Assembly: GCF_014905175.1 (NCBI RefSeq)
Contig: NC_057788.1
Location: 25,576,154-25,640,153, forward strand
Origin: Aphidius gifuensis
Lineage: Eukaryota; Arthropoda; Insecta; Hymenoptera; Braconidae
Length of the DNA: 64,000 nt
Reading direction: 5' to 3'
The notes beneath the pieces are model-generated. The model saw nothing but the letters and a program-made list of their open reading frames with translations. It did not search any database and was not told the DNA's origin. Shown here one piece after another: positions 11,201 through 22,376 of the stretch. Position numbers and translations under genes: made by a program. How positions within the stretch are numbered: the stretch's first letter is position 1; every line of letters begins with the position of its first letter.

Positions 11201-12226
11201 AATAAAACACAAATTAACTTTGTGACATGATAATTTTCCTCTATCATCAAGACCAAGAATAATTTTATGACGTAATAAATGTTTATTAACTTGTGCCATA
11301 CATCTTTCCAAATTATGATTTAATTTAATTTTAATAAACATACATAAAAATATTGCTGCTGAATTCATTATTAGCCATATTATACCAAGTGCAAATAATG
11401 TTAAACCAGTTACACCAGAAAATAAAAGACCAAGAAGTATTACAAATGCAGTAAATATCCATACAATAAGTATTCTTTTGTAACAAATATTATACATATT
11501 AAAACGTACATCATTAACTAAAAGTTCCATAATATGTACATAATCTTCAACAGTTAGCTAAAATAGGAAAAAACAAATAAATAAATAAATAATTTATAAA
11601 ACTAATTTAATAATATTTTTGTTACTTACAGTTAGTCCCTGTGCCATAAGCTCTTCTGGAACAAGTTCTGGACGAAATTTAGCTGGTGTAACCCAAGGCC
11701 ATCTTGTATTAACAGGTAATAATGTAACAATTGTATCACCATTTGCAAAACCTCTTCTAATATTACCAATTGGTGTACTTATAACAGTATTAATATCATT
11801 TCTTCCATTAGTATTACCACGTAAATCAATGGTTTTTAATGAGGCACTTTTTGGTTCTGGTACACGTAATTCATTAGGCACATTATTATCTGGACTATCA
11901 GGTGATATTGAACGACTTAAACCTGATCTATCTAAATTTAATTGTACTGATTCAGTTGTTATAACAGCACCACTGTATTCATTATTAGATTTTATATTAT
12001 TATCATCATTATCATTGACAATATTATCAATATTAACTGTTATTGTTTCATTTGTTTCATGATTTTTTTGTAATGTATTGTCAGGTGTTGATGAACGTTT
12101 TGGTGGTGCTAGTGGTGGTGGTGGTAAGGCTGTACCAGATGGTTCTTCTTCTTCTTCAAATTGTACCCATGTTTTTGGTTTATCAACTCCTGAATCTGTT
12201 GTGTCTTGAGGCGTTGGTGAGCTCAT
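8171..12226 (-). CDS. TMEM268: TMEM268-like two-pass membrane protein with alternative last exons
   Basis: Common exons 11630-12226, 11177-11557 and 10922-11092 encode three regions. These are a disordered acidic and proline-rich N-terminus (MSSPTPQDTTDSG), two membrane segments (roughly residues 220-265), and LLRHKIILGLDDRGK plus LCFIYFDTTDC, recognisable from TMEM268. They can end in exon 10404-10640 (461 aa total; LCPCQYVEEWLRNKP then a short tail and stop). Alternatively they end in the homologous exon 9615-9807, read through a GC donor into terminal exon 8171-8256 (475 aa). Both alternatives enter in phase 0 and carry the CPCQ(Y)xEE signature. TMEM268 function is poorly known. Family assignment rests on recalled motifs; exon structure is directly seen. 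Confidence 0.78.
9562..9807 (-). CDS. Terminal exon B, duplicate of exon A, with internal GC donor
   Basis: Acceptor at 9808-9809, phase 0, then ERAEMLLLRYASRWARCF and ARCPCQYIEEHLKYKPKG. If unspliced the frame continues to a stop at 9562-9564. An AAAG|GCAAGT sequence places a consensus GC donor after 9615. This leaves one nucleotide that fits the two-nucleotide overhang of the exon at 8171-8256, giving the tail YPAGYTWCAYLSDPLVRW and a stop. Exons A and B are clearly paralogous. Confidence 0.7.
   Translation of the reverse strand, partial: ERAEMLLLRYASRWARCFIRHRLDLIIDSHERRTIVGSTVPPRHCVSARCPCQYIEEHLKYKPKGKLTIRKFFTLPNFDFD
10404..10640 (-). CDS. Terminal exon A of the TMEM268-like gene
   Basis: Acceptor AG at 10641-10642, phase 0. 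The exon encodes GKSEQVLCRYIQRWAKDYL, a Trp- and Arg-rich helix, then LCPCQYVEEWLRNKP and a stop at 10404-10406. It is complete without a further splice. Compare with terminal exon B at 9562-9807: shared pattern xxxx(L)xRYxxRWAxxxxRxRLD and CPCQYxEExL. Confidence 0.75.
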   Translation of the reverse strand, partial: GKSEQVLCRYIQRWAKDYLRRRLDWTVDEEGGNPSSPRHLSSALCPCQYVEEWLRNKPRIEGRDFCPRWSSFLRDQGI

Positions 12227-13550
12227 TTTTATTTTTTTATATTTTCAATCAAAATTAGTTGATTATTTTTTTTGTTTTTTTAATTTTTTTTTTTTCTTTA
12301 TGGAAATTAGTTTACTTATTTTATAATATAAACAAAATGATAAATTTAAAATTTCAAATACCATCCAGTGTTAACCCATTAAATTATTCTGAAAAAAAAA
12401 AAATTGAAAAAAAAAAAAAACAAAGATTATCATTTTGAAAAAAAAAAAAAAAATAAACGAATCCAATTTTTATTGAATTAATTAAATATCAAAAAAATAT
12501 CACAAAACATCCGCCATATTTTTTATTAAAAAAAAATCACGAGAATAAATTTTAAATAATGAAAAAAAAGGGAGTGTCCCAGATGGAACGCAACATACAA
12601 AAATACAAACAAAAAAAATTTATGAAAAATTAAGTAAATATCACATCACTTTCAATTGAGGTCACACATGAAATGATGCACCATTTTAAAAATCACACTA
12701 AAATATATTTAAATTAAAATAATAATAATTTATCATAAGTCATTTAAAAACTAATTATAAAAACAAAAAAACTATATGTGATTTGTTTATCGTAAACTAA
12801 TTAACTTAATTAATTTTAAATGAAAAAATTAACTGATATTTTAAAAAGAAAAATTTCATTTAAAAAAAAAAAAAAAACTTATTGTTTCAACACTTACAAT
12901 TCTAATTCAATAATTAAATTTTACAATGTAGAAGAAGAAAAAATGATGCGTGTTATATCACACAATGAGAATACATCTATTGAATAGAAAAAAAATAAAT
13001 AAAAAAAACTTGAAACACACTCACCTGTAATTGTAACTAGGAAAAATAAAAAAAAAACACACACACAGTAGTGTGTGACTTGTGATTGTGTATTTTTTAT
13101 TCAGGTATAAAAGTGAGTATAGAGTTGGAGTGTGAAGGTGAAATAATTTTATCGGGAGGTAAATAAAAAGAGATATTTAAAAAAAAAAAAATAATAAAAT
13201 TGGAGGTGGAACACCGGTGGAAATATTGGAGTCAGGTTGACGACAAAAGAAAGAAAGAAAGAAAAAATTCAAAACAAAAATATTAAAAAAAAAAAAAAAA
13301 CAATTATAATAAATAACCCTAATAAACATTGAAAAAACTAATCACGAAATATTACAAATTGTCACGCAATAACTCAGTGACATTAAATAAAATTAAAATT
13401 GATTTTTATTATTTAAAAATATATTTTGATAGGTTAGAAGACAATACACTTGTTTTATTTATTTTATTTTATTTTTTTTTTCATTATTATTCTGATAATA
13501 AAATTAAATAACAAATATATTCATTGTTTAACATTTGTTATTTACAGATA
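12227..13550. promoter_or_regulatory. Bidirectional upstream region, TMEM268-like / TTC19
   Basis: Divergent spacer with homopolymer tracts. It contains a TATAAAA at 13106-13112 with balanced sequence around 13080-13140, and a TTTACAG acceptor at 13542-13548 just before the TTC19 ATG. That acceptor implies a 5' UTR intron for TTC19. Short AAAGAAAG repeats occur near 13248-13263. The frame at 13329-13511 looks like chance. Confidence 0.45.
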
Positions 13551-14850
13551 ATGACGTCCTTGAGAAATTTTTTTTGTTTGTCAAAAAGATTATTGAAGAA
13601 ACAAGTTGTTATTAAAATTGTTAGAACCAAAACAACATTGACATATGATGACAAATCTAATTTTAAAAATATAAACAAACTATTTTATAATAATAATAAT
13701 AATAATGACAATAATAAAAGTAATGATGATAAATCAAAATCAAGATTATTTTTTATGTCAGGTTTTAGTTTGTTTGGTATTTTAAATTTTAATGAAGATG
13801 ACAAAGTTGCTGAGCCAGAACTCATAATGACAATTAAAAGATCAATTTTATTGATACAGGTAAACACCTGATTAAATTATAATAATTATTAATAAATTGA
13901 TTAAATAATTGACATGATATTTTTGATTATAGAAAGGTGAATATAAAAAAGCTGAACAAATGCTTCATGTTGCATTGAGACAAGCCCAATCAATACAGAG
14001 TTATGATGGTGTAACATATGTTTATGATGTAATGGCAAATTTAGCATTTGAAGTTGGTGATATTAAAAAATCTAAAAAATTATTTACATCTGTTATGCAA
14101 AGATTATTATCAACTGGTACAATGGAGAATGATGTTAAAATAATTCATATGAGTTTAAAAATGGCAAAACTTTGTGAATCATCTGGAGAACCTGAGTAAG
14201 CCCGTGGGTTGTTTGATATCAAAATAATTTTATTAATTATACAAGAACATTTATATTTATTTAATTTTTTTTAATTATCAGGAAAGCTGAAGATGGATAT
14301 TTATTTTGTTTAAAACACATACAAGATCATGCTAAATTAACACCAGATGACGAGGATATATTGATACTTTGGGCAATGACACTTGATTGGTATGCTAAAA
14401 TGCTATTGTCACAATCAAGATTAAGTGAAGCATTGGATTATTATCTTGAGGCTTATCAATTGTGTCTTAAAGTTAATGGTAAACAACATCAACAAACTGT
14501 TGTACTTTTAAATGATTTAGGAACAACTTATTGTCTTCTTGGACAGCATGATCAAGCACTTGATTATTTATTTGAAGCTATTGAAATTGGTAAGTTAAAT
14601 AATTAAATTTAATAATAATAATAATAATTTCAATCCATACTTTTATTTTTTAGGAAAACAAATTCCAGACATGCAAGACTTGAGTTCAATTTATGTTAAT
14701 CTTGGTAATGTTTATCTAAAAAAATCAATGCACAATGAAGCCAAACAAAATTGTACAAAAGCTCTAACTTTATCTAAAAAAAATAATGATGATGAAACCA
14801 AAATTCAGGCAAATTATTGTCTTGATGAGGTCAATAAATTACTAAAATAA
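13551..14850 (+). CDS. TTC19: TTC19, mitochondrial tetratricopeptide protein
   Basis: Exons 13551-13859, 13933-14195, 14282-14589 and 14654-14850 give 1077 nt (358 aa). The N-terminus (MTSLRNFFCLSKRLLKKQ) is basic and suits a mitochondrial presequence. An Asn-rich insert (about residues 45-60) is followed by a hydrophobic segment FFMSGFSLFGILNF. TPR-like helices follow: AEQMLHVALRQAQSI, YDVMANLAFEVGDIKKSKKLF, LDWYAKMLLSQSRLSEALDYY, LLNDLGTTYCLLGQHDQALDY and YVNLGNVYLKKSMHNEAKQN. TTC19 acts in the inner membrane in complex III maturation and turnover of Rieske protein fragments. Order and length agree with the family. Confidence 0.87.
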
Positions 14851-15194
14851 ATAATCAAAACATTTAATTCTCAGGGAAATAATTCATATTATTATTAATA
14901 GTCTTGTAAATTGACAAAAAAAAAAAAATATATATATATATATGCTAGTTCAAAAAAAAAAAAAAATAATTAAATTAATTGATTACAGAAAAAAAATAGT
15001 CTGTTGCCTCTAAATGAGATGACTGTTTACAGAAATTAATATTTTTACAAAAATATGCGTTTTTTCTTTTCAGCTTATTAACGTGATGTATAATCTTAAC
15101 ATGTATCGCTGGGTGATACATATTTAATAAATTGATTTATCATTTAAATTTTATTCACAATTACTTCGAAGTTCATTGTTTTTAATATATTTTT
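14851..15194. other. Convergent 3' spacer, TTC19 / ZIP7
   Basis: AT-rich with a short TA run at about 14929-14942 and several A tracts. No coding frame is seen. It should hold both 3' UTRs. Confidence 0.5.
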
Positions 15195-16548
15195 TTATTC
15201 GTACTGTGCAATCAGTACCATCATGTAAACACCTAGTAGAAGAGCTATGACTTCTTTGACAGATTGCCAAAATTTAGTATCACTAAGTAACTCTGGAATA
15301 ACTGTGACAGTGGCAATGTAAATAAAACCACCAGCAGTAAATGGAAGTATCCAGCTTGTAACAACAGCATCTAGAAAGCATCAACATATTTAAAATATAC
15401 ATTCAGATGTATAATTGGATATAACAGAAAAAAAAAAAAACAGGACAATTAATATTTACCCATTCCTTCAGCAAGAAGTGCTACATAAGTACCACAAAGT
15501 GCTCCAATTGCTGTTGATAATTGAAGCCATATTGCCTAGGAAATAAAAAAGTAAGAATAAATATGTTAATCATGAAAATAATAATAAATATAATAATTTA
15601 TACCTTTTTTTTACTGCAGCCACTTTGAATGAGAATTGCAAAATCACCAATTTCATGTGGTACTTCATGAAGTAAAATAGTAAAAGTTGTTATGTATCCA
15701 ACACCATCACCAGCAAGGTAACTAGCACCAATAGCCAAACCATCAGTAAAATTATGTAAAAAATCAGCAGCAAGATTTAAATAACCAGATATTTTAATAT
15801 CTTCAATTTCTTCTTTTTTATTATCTTTATTATTAGTTTTTGAATTTTTATTATTTTTATCATTTGGTTTAACAGAATGTGAATGTCCATGATCACCTTT
15901 TATCAGTCTTATTGCTTTTTCAACAATGAGAAATACAATTATTCCAAGTAGTACACATAATCCAACAGACATATCATGTCCATGTGAATGCTCTTCTTCT
16001 CCATGATTATGACTATGATGATGGTCATCGTGTGAGCCATGATCACCATGTGAATGTGGAGCAAGTGCATGTGGTATTAAATGAAGGAATGCATCACCAA
16101 GTAATCCACCAGATGCAAAACTCAACAATACTTTTAACAATGGTTCACGTTCTTTACTATTATCAAGTGGTACAAAAAATAATAACACAAATGGAGCTGC
16201 TGATATTAATAATGTTGAACCCATTGCTTTCAACAATACGCTACTTTTTTCTTCATTATTTTTTGGAGTATCTTTATGTTCATGGTGATGATGCTCATGA
16301 TCATGGTCATGATGATGCTTATGTGATTTTTCTACATTTTCATTTGCTTGTTTTGAATATTTGAAGCTTGGTGATTCATCAGTATGATGATGATGATGAT
16401 CATGGTGATCGTGAGATTGACAGAGAGTTGGTAAGTCGAGAAAAACAACTAATATAAATGCAGCAATTGCTAATTTAACAAATAATGCATGTCTATTTGA
16501 CCACCAAGTTTCTGGCTTTACTTTAATTTTTTTAATGCCAACCGACAT
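15195..16548 (-). CDS. Catsup: ZIP7 zinc transporter (SLC39A7/Catsup)
   Basis: Exons 15604-16548, 15460-15535 and 15195-15370 give 1197 nt (398 aa). The signal/first membrane segment (about residues 24-40) is followed by a long luminal His-rich region (HDHHDHHHHHTDE, HKHHHDHDHEHHHHEH) and a second His cluster between membrane helices. The ZIP signature is intact: HNFTDGLAIGASY at about 265 and HEVPHEIGDFAILI at about 294, the latter being the HEXPHEXGD motif of the LIV-1 subfamily. ZIP7 moves zinc from the ER/Golgi lumen to the cytosol; Drosophila Catsup also restrains catecholamine synthesis. It is shorter than some orthologues, but all core helices seem present. Confidence 0.93.
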
Positions 16549-17100
16549 ATTGAAACACTTTGGTTATAATGGTTGACTTATTTTTTAAACAAAACTGTTC
16601 TCTTATCTACGTTGCCATTTATTTATGTACTTGGGCACGATTTTAACCTGTATGTGATGTGTACACCGGAAAATAATGATAATATAATTGATAACGGAGT
16701 TTGCGTGCGCAATAACAAACGTGTAACATGTATAGAGAGCAATAGAGAGTGATGGGGAAAAAGAAAGAAATAGAGAGGGGGAGAGAACACACGCGGCCAT
16801 TATAGCTACTTTGAACTGCTCCGAAATTAATAAAAAAGATACGCTTCTATTAAATTTCTATTCAAACGGCTGAAAGCCTAAAAGTGTAAAACATTCTATT
16901 GTTCACATAAATAATATTCTATTTGAAGTATTTAAGTATAGTATCACTTCAGAACGTTGTTATGCCAATTAAATAGTCTCTAACACAGGAGTTATATTAA
17001 GACTGAGAAGAATATAATATTTGTGTGATAACGTATGATAGTTACATAGTAAGTTTAATAGTAAACTACGTTAAGAGCAAAGGTTTTCAAAGAATTGTTA
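16549..17100. promoter_or_regulatory. Upstream region of ZIP7
   Basis: Less AT-rich than the surroundings between about 16600 and 16810. On the minus strand it contains a strong C/T-rich tract (about 16740-16790) and GGCCGCGTGTGTTC, a likely promoter with pyrimidine-rich start region. The minus-strand frame 16603-16800 is a by-product of this tract. Nothing else is recognised up to the repeat block. Confidence 0.4.
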
Positions 17101-17582
17101 AAAGAATTATGCAAACATAAAACTGAGGAAGGAAGCTTTCCACAAAAAAATGAAAACTTCCTAGGTCATTCCATGCTCCTGGTAAAAATGGACCTATTCT
17201 CTTTTTTAATCGACGAAAAAATAAGAGAAGCATGAAAAAAGAGAGTAACATTTCCGATTTACTAAATAGCTCTTTACTCATCCTACGATCCGGTCAAGAA
17301 TTTTCGATTTTTCAATTTTTTTGATATTTCGAAAAATTTTTATCTCTATAGTTTCTAAAAAAATAATAAATGACGCTGAACTTGTTAACAGCAACCCTGA
17401 TACAACACTTTATTTTTTTCTATAATTTTAAATGTTTTACGCTATAGCTCCTGAAAAAAAAAATATATGGCGCCACGTAGTTTGGCTCATTGACTACCTC
17501 CTTGCTCATTCTATGTTCCTGATACTCGAAAATTATTTATTTTCTATAAAATATCAAAAAATTTGTGGAAAAAAAAATTTTT

Positions 17583-17667
17583 CGAGTATCAGGAACATAG
17601 AATGAGCAAGGAGGTATTTGATATTTTCAAAAATACCTCCTTGCTCATTCTATGTTCCTGATACTCA
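17583..17667. repeat. Near-perfect hairpin formed by two cores
   Basis: The inverted core at 17583-17616 and the forward core at 17634-17667 pair over about 33 bp, extended by GTATTT/AAATAC on the loop side, leaving a loop of about 10 nt. Several other neighbouring core pairs in the block (for example 19060-19093 with 19111-19144) do the same. Confidence 0.85.
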
Positions 17668-17929
17668 AATTTTTTTTTCTAGCAAATTTCAAAAAAATTT
17701 TGAAAATAATTGGAAAAAAAATTTTTCGAGTATCAGGATCATAGAATGAGCAAAGAAGTGATTGATATTTTTGAAAATACCTCTTTGCTTATTCTATAAT
17801 CCTGATACTCGAAAAATTTTTTCCCACAAATTTTTTGAAATTTGATAGAAAAAAAAAATTTCGAGTATCAGGAACATAGAATGAGCAAAGAGGTATTTGA
17901 TATTTTTGAAATGTTCGAACACTGCAGTT

Positions 17930-18955
17930 CCTAATAAAAATGAGAGATGGCGCTGAACTTGTTAACTCAAAAAATACCTCTTTGCCTGTTCTATAACCCT
18001 AATAAAACAGCCCTCTTCTATCTATGATATTTAAATGTGTTAACCCTATAGTTCCTAAAAAAAACAATAGATGGCACTGAACTTGTTGACTCAAAAAATA
18101 CCTCTTTGCTTGTTCTATAACCCTGATAAAACAGCCCTTTTCTATCTATGATATTTAAATGTGTATACCCTATAGTTCCTAAAAAAACAATAGATGGCGC
18201 TGAACTTGTTAACTTAAAAAATACCTCTTTGCCTGTTCTATAACCCTGATAAAACAGCCCTCTTCTATCTATGATATTTAAATGTTTTTACCCTATAGTT
18301 CTTAAAAAAACAATAGATGGCGCTGAACTCGTTAACTCAAAAAATACCTCTTTTCATGTTATATACTCCTGATAAAACAGCCCTCCTCTATCTATAATAT
18401 TTAATAGTGTTCACCTTATAGTTCCTAAAAAAAACAATAGATGGCGCTGAACTTGTTGACTCAAAAAATACCTCTTTGCCTGTTCTATAACCCTGATAAA
18501 ACAGCCCTCTCTTACCTATGATATTTAAATGTTTTTACCCCATAGTTCCTAAAAAAACAATAGATGGCGCTGAACTTGTTAACTCAAATAATACCTCTTT
18601 GCCTGTTCTATAACCCTGATAAAACAGCCCTCTTCTATCTTTAATATTTCAATGTGTTTACCCTATAGTTCCTAAAAAAAACAATAGATGGCGCTCCGTA
18701 GTGTGACTCAAAAAATACCTTTTTTCCTGTTCTATAACCCTGATAAAACAGCCCTCTTCTATCTATAATATTTAAATGTTTTCACCCTATAGTTCCTAAA
18801 AAAATAATAGATGGCGCTAAACTTGTTGGCTCAAAAAATACCTCTTTTCCTGTTCTATAACCCTGATCAAACAGCCCTCTTCTATTTATGATATTTCAAT
18901 GTGTTTACCCTATAGTTCCCAAAAAATCAATAGATGGCGCCACTTGTTCAAAAAA
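17930..18955. repeat. Direct tandem satellite, 123-124 bp period
   Basis: The motif AGATGGCGCT or a one-step variant recurs at 17945, 18069, 18192, 18315, 18439, 18562, 18686, 18809 and 18932. Spacings are 124, 123, 123, 124, 123, 124, 123 and 123 bp, i.e. eight complete monomers. Each monomer reads roughly: TAGATGGCGCTGAACTTG, then AAAAAATACCTCTTTGCC, TGTTCTATAACCCTGATAAA, ACAGCCCTCTTCTATC and CCCTATAGTTCCTAAA. The internal TACCTCTTTGC...CCTGATA segment matches the flanking 34 bp core at 24 of its first 30 positions, so the two arrays share ancestry. Monomers are highly similar, implying recent amplification or homogenisation. Confidence 0.93.
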
Positions 18956-19889
18956 AATTTCAAAAAATATCAAATACCTCTTTGCTCATTCTATGTTCCT
19001 GATACTCGAAAAATTTTTTTTCTATCAAATTTCAAAAAAATTTGTGGGAAAAAATTTTTTGAGTATCAGGAACATAGAATGAGCGAAGAGGTATTTTCGA
19101 AAATATCAAATACCTCTTTGCTCATTCTATGTTCCTGATACTCGAAAATTTTTTTTTCTATCAAATTTCAAAAAGTTTGTCAAAAAAAATATTTTCGAGT
19201 ATCAGGAACATAGAATGAGCGAGGAGGTATTTTTGAAAATATCAAATACCTCTTTGCTCATTCTATGTTCCTGATACTCGAAAAATTTTTTTTCTATTAA
19301 ATTTCGAAAATTTTGTGAAAAAAAAAATTTTCGAGTATCAGGAACATAGAATGAGCGAGGAGGTATTTTTGAAAATATCAAATACCTCCTTGCTCATTCT
19401 ATGTTCCTGATACTCAAAATTTTTTTTTTTTTTTTTAATTATTAGGCAAGCAGAAAATCGAGGAAGTAAATTTTACAAATAATCGAATACCTCTTTACAT
19501 ATTCTACATTCCTAATACAATTAAGCTCTTTTTATTTTCAAAAAATATTCGATAAAAAAAAAAAATTATCAGGCAACTAGAAAATTGAAGAAGTAATTTT
19601 TGAATATTTAAAATATTTAAAAAGTATTGGGAATGTAGAACATGCAAAGAGGTATTTGAATAATGAATAATGCATTATTATTACTAAAATAAATGAGACA
19701 TACACAAATTAATTTGAGAACGAGTTTTTTAATCTTTATTATACAACTTTATACGTAATCAAAAATAAATTTATTCAAAAAACAAATAAATATGTACTCC
19801 CACAAAATAGAAATTAATAAAATCAAATAAAAAATAATTAATATATTATTTACAGTTAAATTATGTAATTTTTTTTTTTTTACATGTCA

Positions 19890-21941
19890 TCATATTGCAC
19901 TCTGTTCATTCAATTCATCCAAAACATTATTATTATCTTTATTATCATTACCCCAGTCATTTAAATCATCACCCCAACCATTATCATAATAATCTTCTGC
20001 TTCATTATCAATTAGATTCTCTTTAAAATCGAATACACTTTTATTTATCTTATCATTACTATTATCATGAACATTATCAACATGTAGTATTCTTGGTTTT
20101 TCAATAACTGGTTCCATGTCAGTGAAAAAATCAACTTCTTCTTTGGCTGATTGAATTGGTTTTGAATGTTTTATATCCAGTTCATTAATATCAGCTATAA
20201 TATTTTTTTTATAATTAATTTTATCATATTTATTAAGTGATATAATTGGAGGTATATTATTTACTTTACCAGGACTAATTTCAGTTTCGATATAAGTCTC
20301 TTTAATTGATTTCAATGATGTTATTTCACCATTTGGTATTTCATGTACTTCCCAATCAGACCAAGTACCTTCTTCTTCAGAATAATTAACAGTTGCCTGT
20401 ATCATATCATCCTCACCACCATCTGGTGATGGCCTTTCAGGTAATTCTAATATTGATTCTTCAACAATGTCATCTGATGCTTTAACATCAATAGATTTTA
20501 ATTCATTAATTTTTTTAATTGAGCATACATCACGTCGTGTTTGATCATGATTTGGTCTACCATCAGTAAATAATTTGCCTCTTTTACCACCAATAACAGC
20601 AGTTGCACCAAGTATTGGTACTAAATCAGATAATGCACGAAGTGTTATACTAACTAAATGATCATCATGATCTTTAATACCAACTAATAATTCTGGTAAT
20701 ATTTTTTTTTTTAATTCATCAATTTGAAATGCATAAATATATGAATTTAAATGTGCCAATAAAATTAAACGTACACAAGTATCACGTACACAAAACATTT
20801 GTAATAATTTTGGTACTAAATAACTTTTAAATGTTGATATCGTAAATAAACCAGATTCGTTATCAACATCATGATCATTATCATCTTCTGTTTTTGGCTT
20901 TAATACATATGGTAATAATTTTGATTGTGCTGTTGAATCAAGTAATACCATTCTTGATAATAACAATCTACCTAATTGTTCAGCAACAATCTTTTCTGGA
21001 AATTTTTTAAGTTGATTTAATAAAGATGAGAAAAATTCTTCTTTTTCTAATTGATTTTTTAATGGTAATTCAATTAAAAATGCATGTATATTTATAAAGT
21101 CATGAGTAAAAAATGCATGTTTAATAATGTCATTTAATTTTGGTCTTAATTCGGGATCTTGATTTTGTAATTGTTGTCTAGCAAGTTCTTTAAATTCCAA
21201 TAAACCTGGCACATCATCAGTATTTTTAGGTCTCAATATTTCTTCAACAAGTACACCAAATGCAAATATATCAATTGATATTGGATTAATTTGTGAAACA
21301 AGAGAATCATTACTTTCTTCAGGTGCAATTGCTTTTTCATATCTAAATGTTTTAATTTTTTTTAGATAAGCTTGATTAAAATCACTAAATCTACATAGAA
21401 ATTCAAAACATCCAAGTTTCCATGAACCCTCTGGTGTAACATATATTGAACTTGAACATATATTATTATGTGAAGCAAGTGCATTATCATGAAGAAATAT
21501 TAATGCACGTAAAATACTATGAAGACCAATACAAATTTGTAATGTTGTTTGATTTCCTATACATTGTGAAAGTGGCTTTGCTTCTTCAGTTGATAAATAA
21601 TAACTACTTCCTTTTTTCCATGATGATACATATTTTAAAATACATGGATGACGATGAAGCATTAAATTCTATCAATTAAATAAAAACACAAATTCATAAA
21701 TTAAATGACATTTTATAGGTATATTAAAATTTTTATTTATTACCTTAGCTGTTTTTTCAAGTGGTGATGGTTTACCAAAATTTGCTGCTGAATGTAATGA
21801 TGGTTCACTGATAAATACTGATAATGATTGTGATGAAGCTGTACTTGTTAATGTTGCACTGTGATGTAACCAAAAATCTGCTATTTCCACAGCTTTTTCA
21901 TCAATATCAAGCCCACTTAGGGCACTTTTTTCATTGCCCAT
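19890..21941 (-). CDS. SCYL3: SCYL3-like pseudokinase (PACE-1)
   Basis: Exons 21744-21941 and 19890-21668 give 1977 nt (658 aa). The start MGNEKSAL fits an N-myristoylation signal (Gly2), as in PACE-1. A degenerate kinase fold follows (about residues 25-240): RHPCILKYVSSW, LRALIFLHDNALASHNN where HRD is replaced by HNN (about 133-135), and WKLGCFEF at the DFG position, so catalysis is not expected. HEAT-like helices follow (about 250-420; for example LPELLVGIKDHDDHLVSITL, ALSDLVPILGA). The tail is acidic and ends with DNGWGDDLNDWGND, a Trp/Asp motif typical of SCYL proteins. Human SCYL3 binds ezrin and sits at Golgi and lamellipodia. Head to head with mRpL30. Confidence 0.87.
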
Positions 21942-22376
21942 CTGTCAAGTAATAATATTAAAATGCAATAATATACTTCAACTTTTTATAAATATTATTA
22001 TTTTCTTTTTTTTTTTAATATGTCTTCACATTATACTCGCGATTAATTAGTGACGTACTGACGTATACGTACTCTCTCACTCTAATGCACTCTGTGGTTG
22101 AATGACAACATGGCAAATCCTTCAATTTCATTGGCTGGCTGATGTATCCAGTGGAAATAAAATAATCATCATGTCAAAAAATTGGCATTACAGCCAAGAG
22201 ATCTCTGTAGTTGATTGTGACAACTTGGCTATCGACTAATTTCTTCTTTATCTACACATAAACATAATAATAATTATAAATAAAAAAAATAATAATAATA
22301 TTGTGTGTATTGAATATTTTTGGATGAAGTTTTGTTAACTTTCAATTCTATTTTGCAATTATAAACAATAAACATA
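21942..22376. promoter_or_regulatory. Bidirectional promoter SCYL3 / mRpL30
   Basis: A 435 bp head-to-head spacer. Two adjacent CRE-like elements, TGACGTAC at 22051-22058 and TGACGTAT at 22059-22066, run into an ACGTATACGT palindrome (22061-22070). A CT-rich stretch ACTCTCTCACTCT follows. No TATA box is obvious, as usual for divergent housekeeping promoters. Confidence 0.5.

Larger units (their letters stand above)
17153..19660. repeat. Composite satellite: alternating inverted cores around a tandem array
   Basis: A 2.5 kb block built from one 34 bp core (TACCTCYTTGCTCATTCTAT, then GTTCCTGATACTCG). Intact cores lie at 17495-17528(+), 17583-17616(-), 17634-17667(+), 17727-17760(-), 17778-17811(+), 17862-17895(-), then, after a direct tandem array, 18975-19008(+), 19060-19093(-), 19111-19144(+), 19196-19229(-), 19247-19280(+), 19332-19365(-) and 19383-19416(+). 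Orientation alternates without exception on each side. Degenerate cores occur at the edges (about 17153-17190, 17264-17300, 19488-19518, 19624-19655), so the block decays outward. Neighbouring cores can fold into hairpins with stems over 30 bp. Confidence 0.9.

Noticed and set aside
15984..16364. Plus-strand His/Asp/Val-rich open frame
   Set aside because: Antisense shadow of the His-rich regions of ZIP7.
17930..18955. Regular repeats reminiscent of a CRISPR array
   Set aside because: Whole 123-124 bp units repeat without unique spacers, and the genome is clearly eukaryotic; this is satellite DNA.
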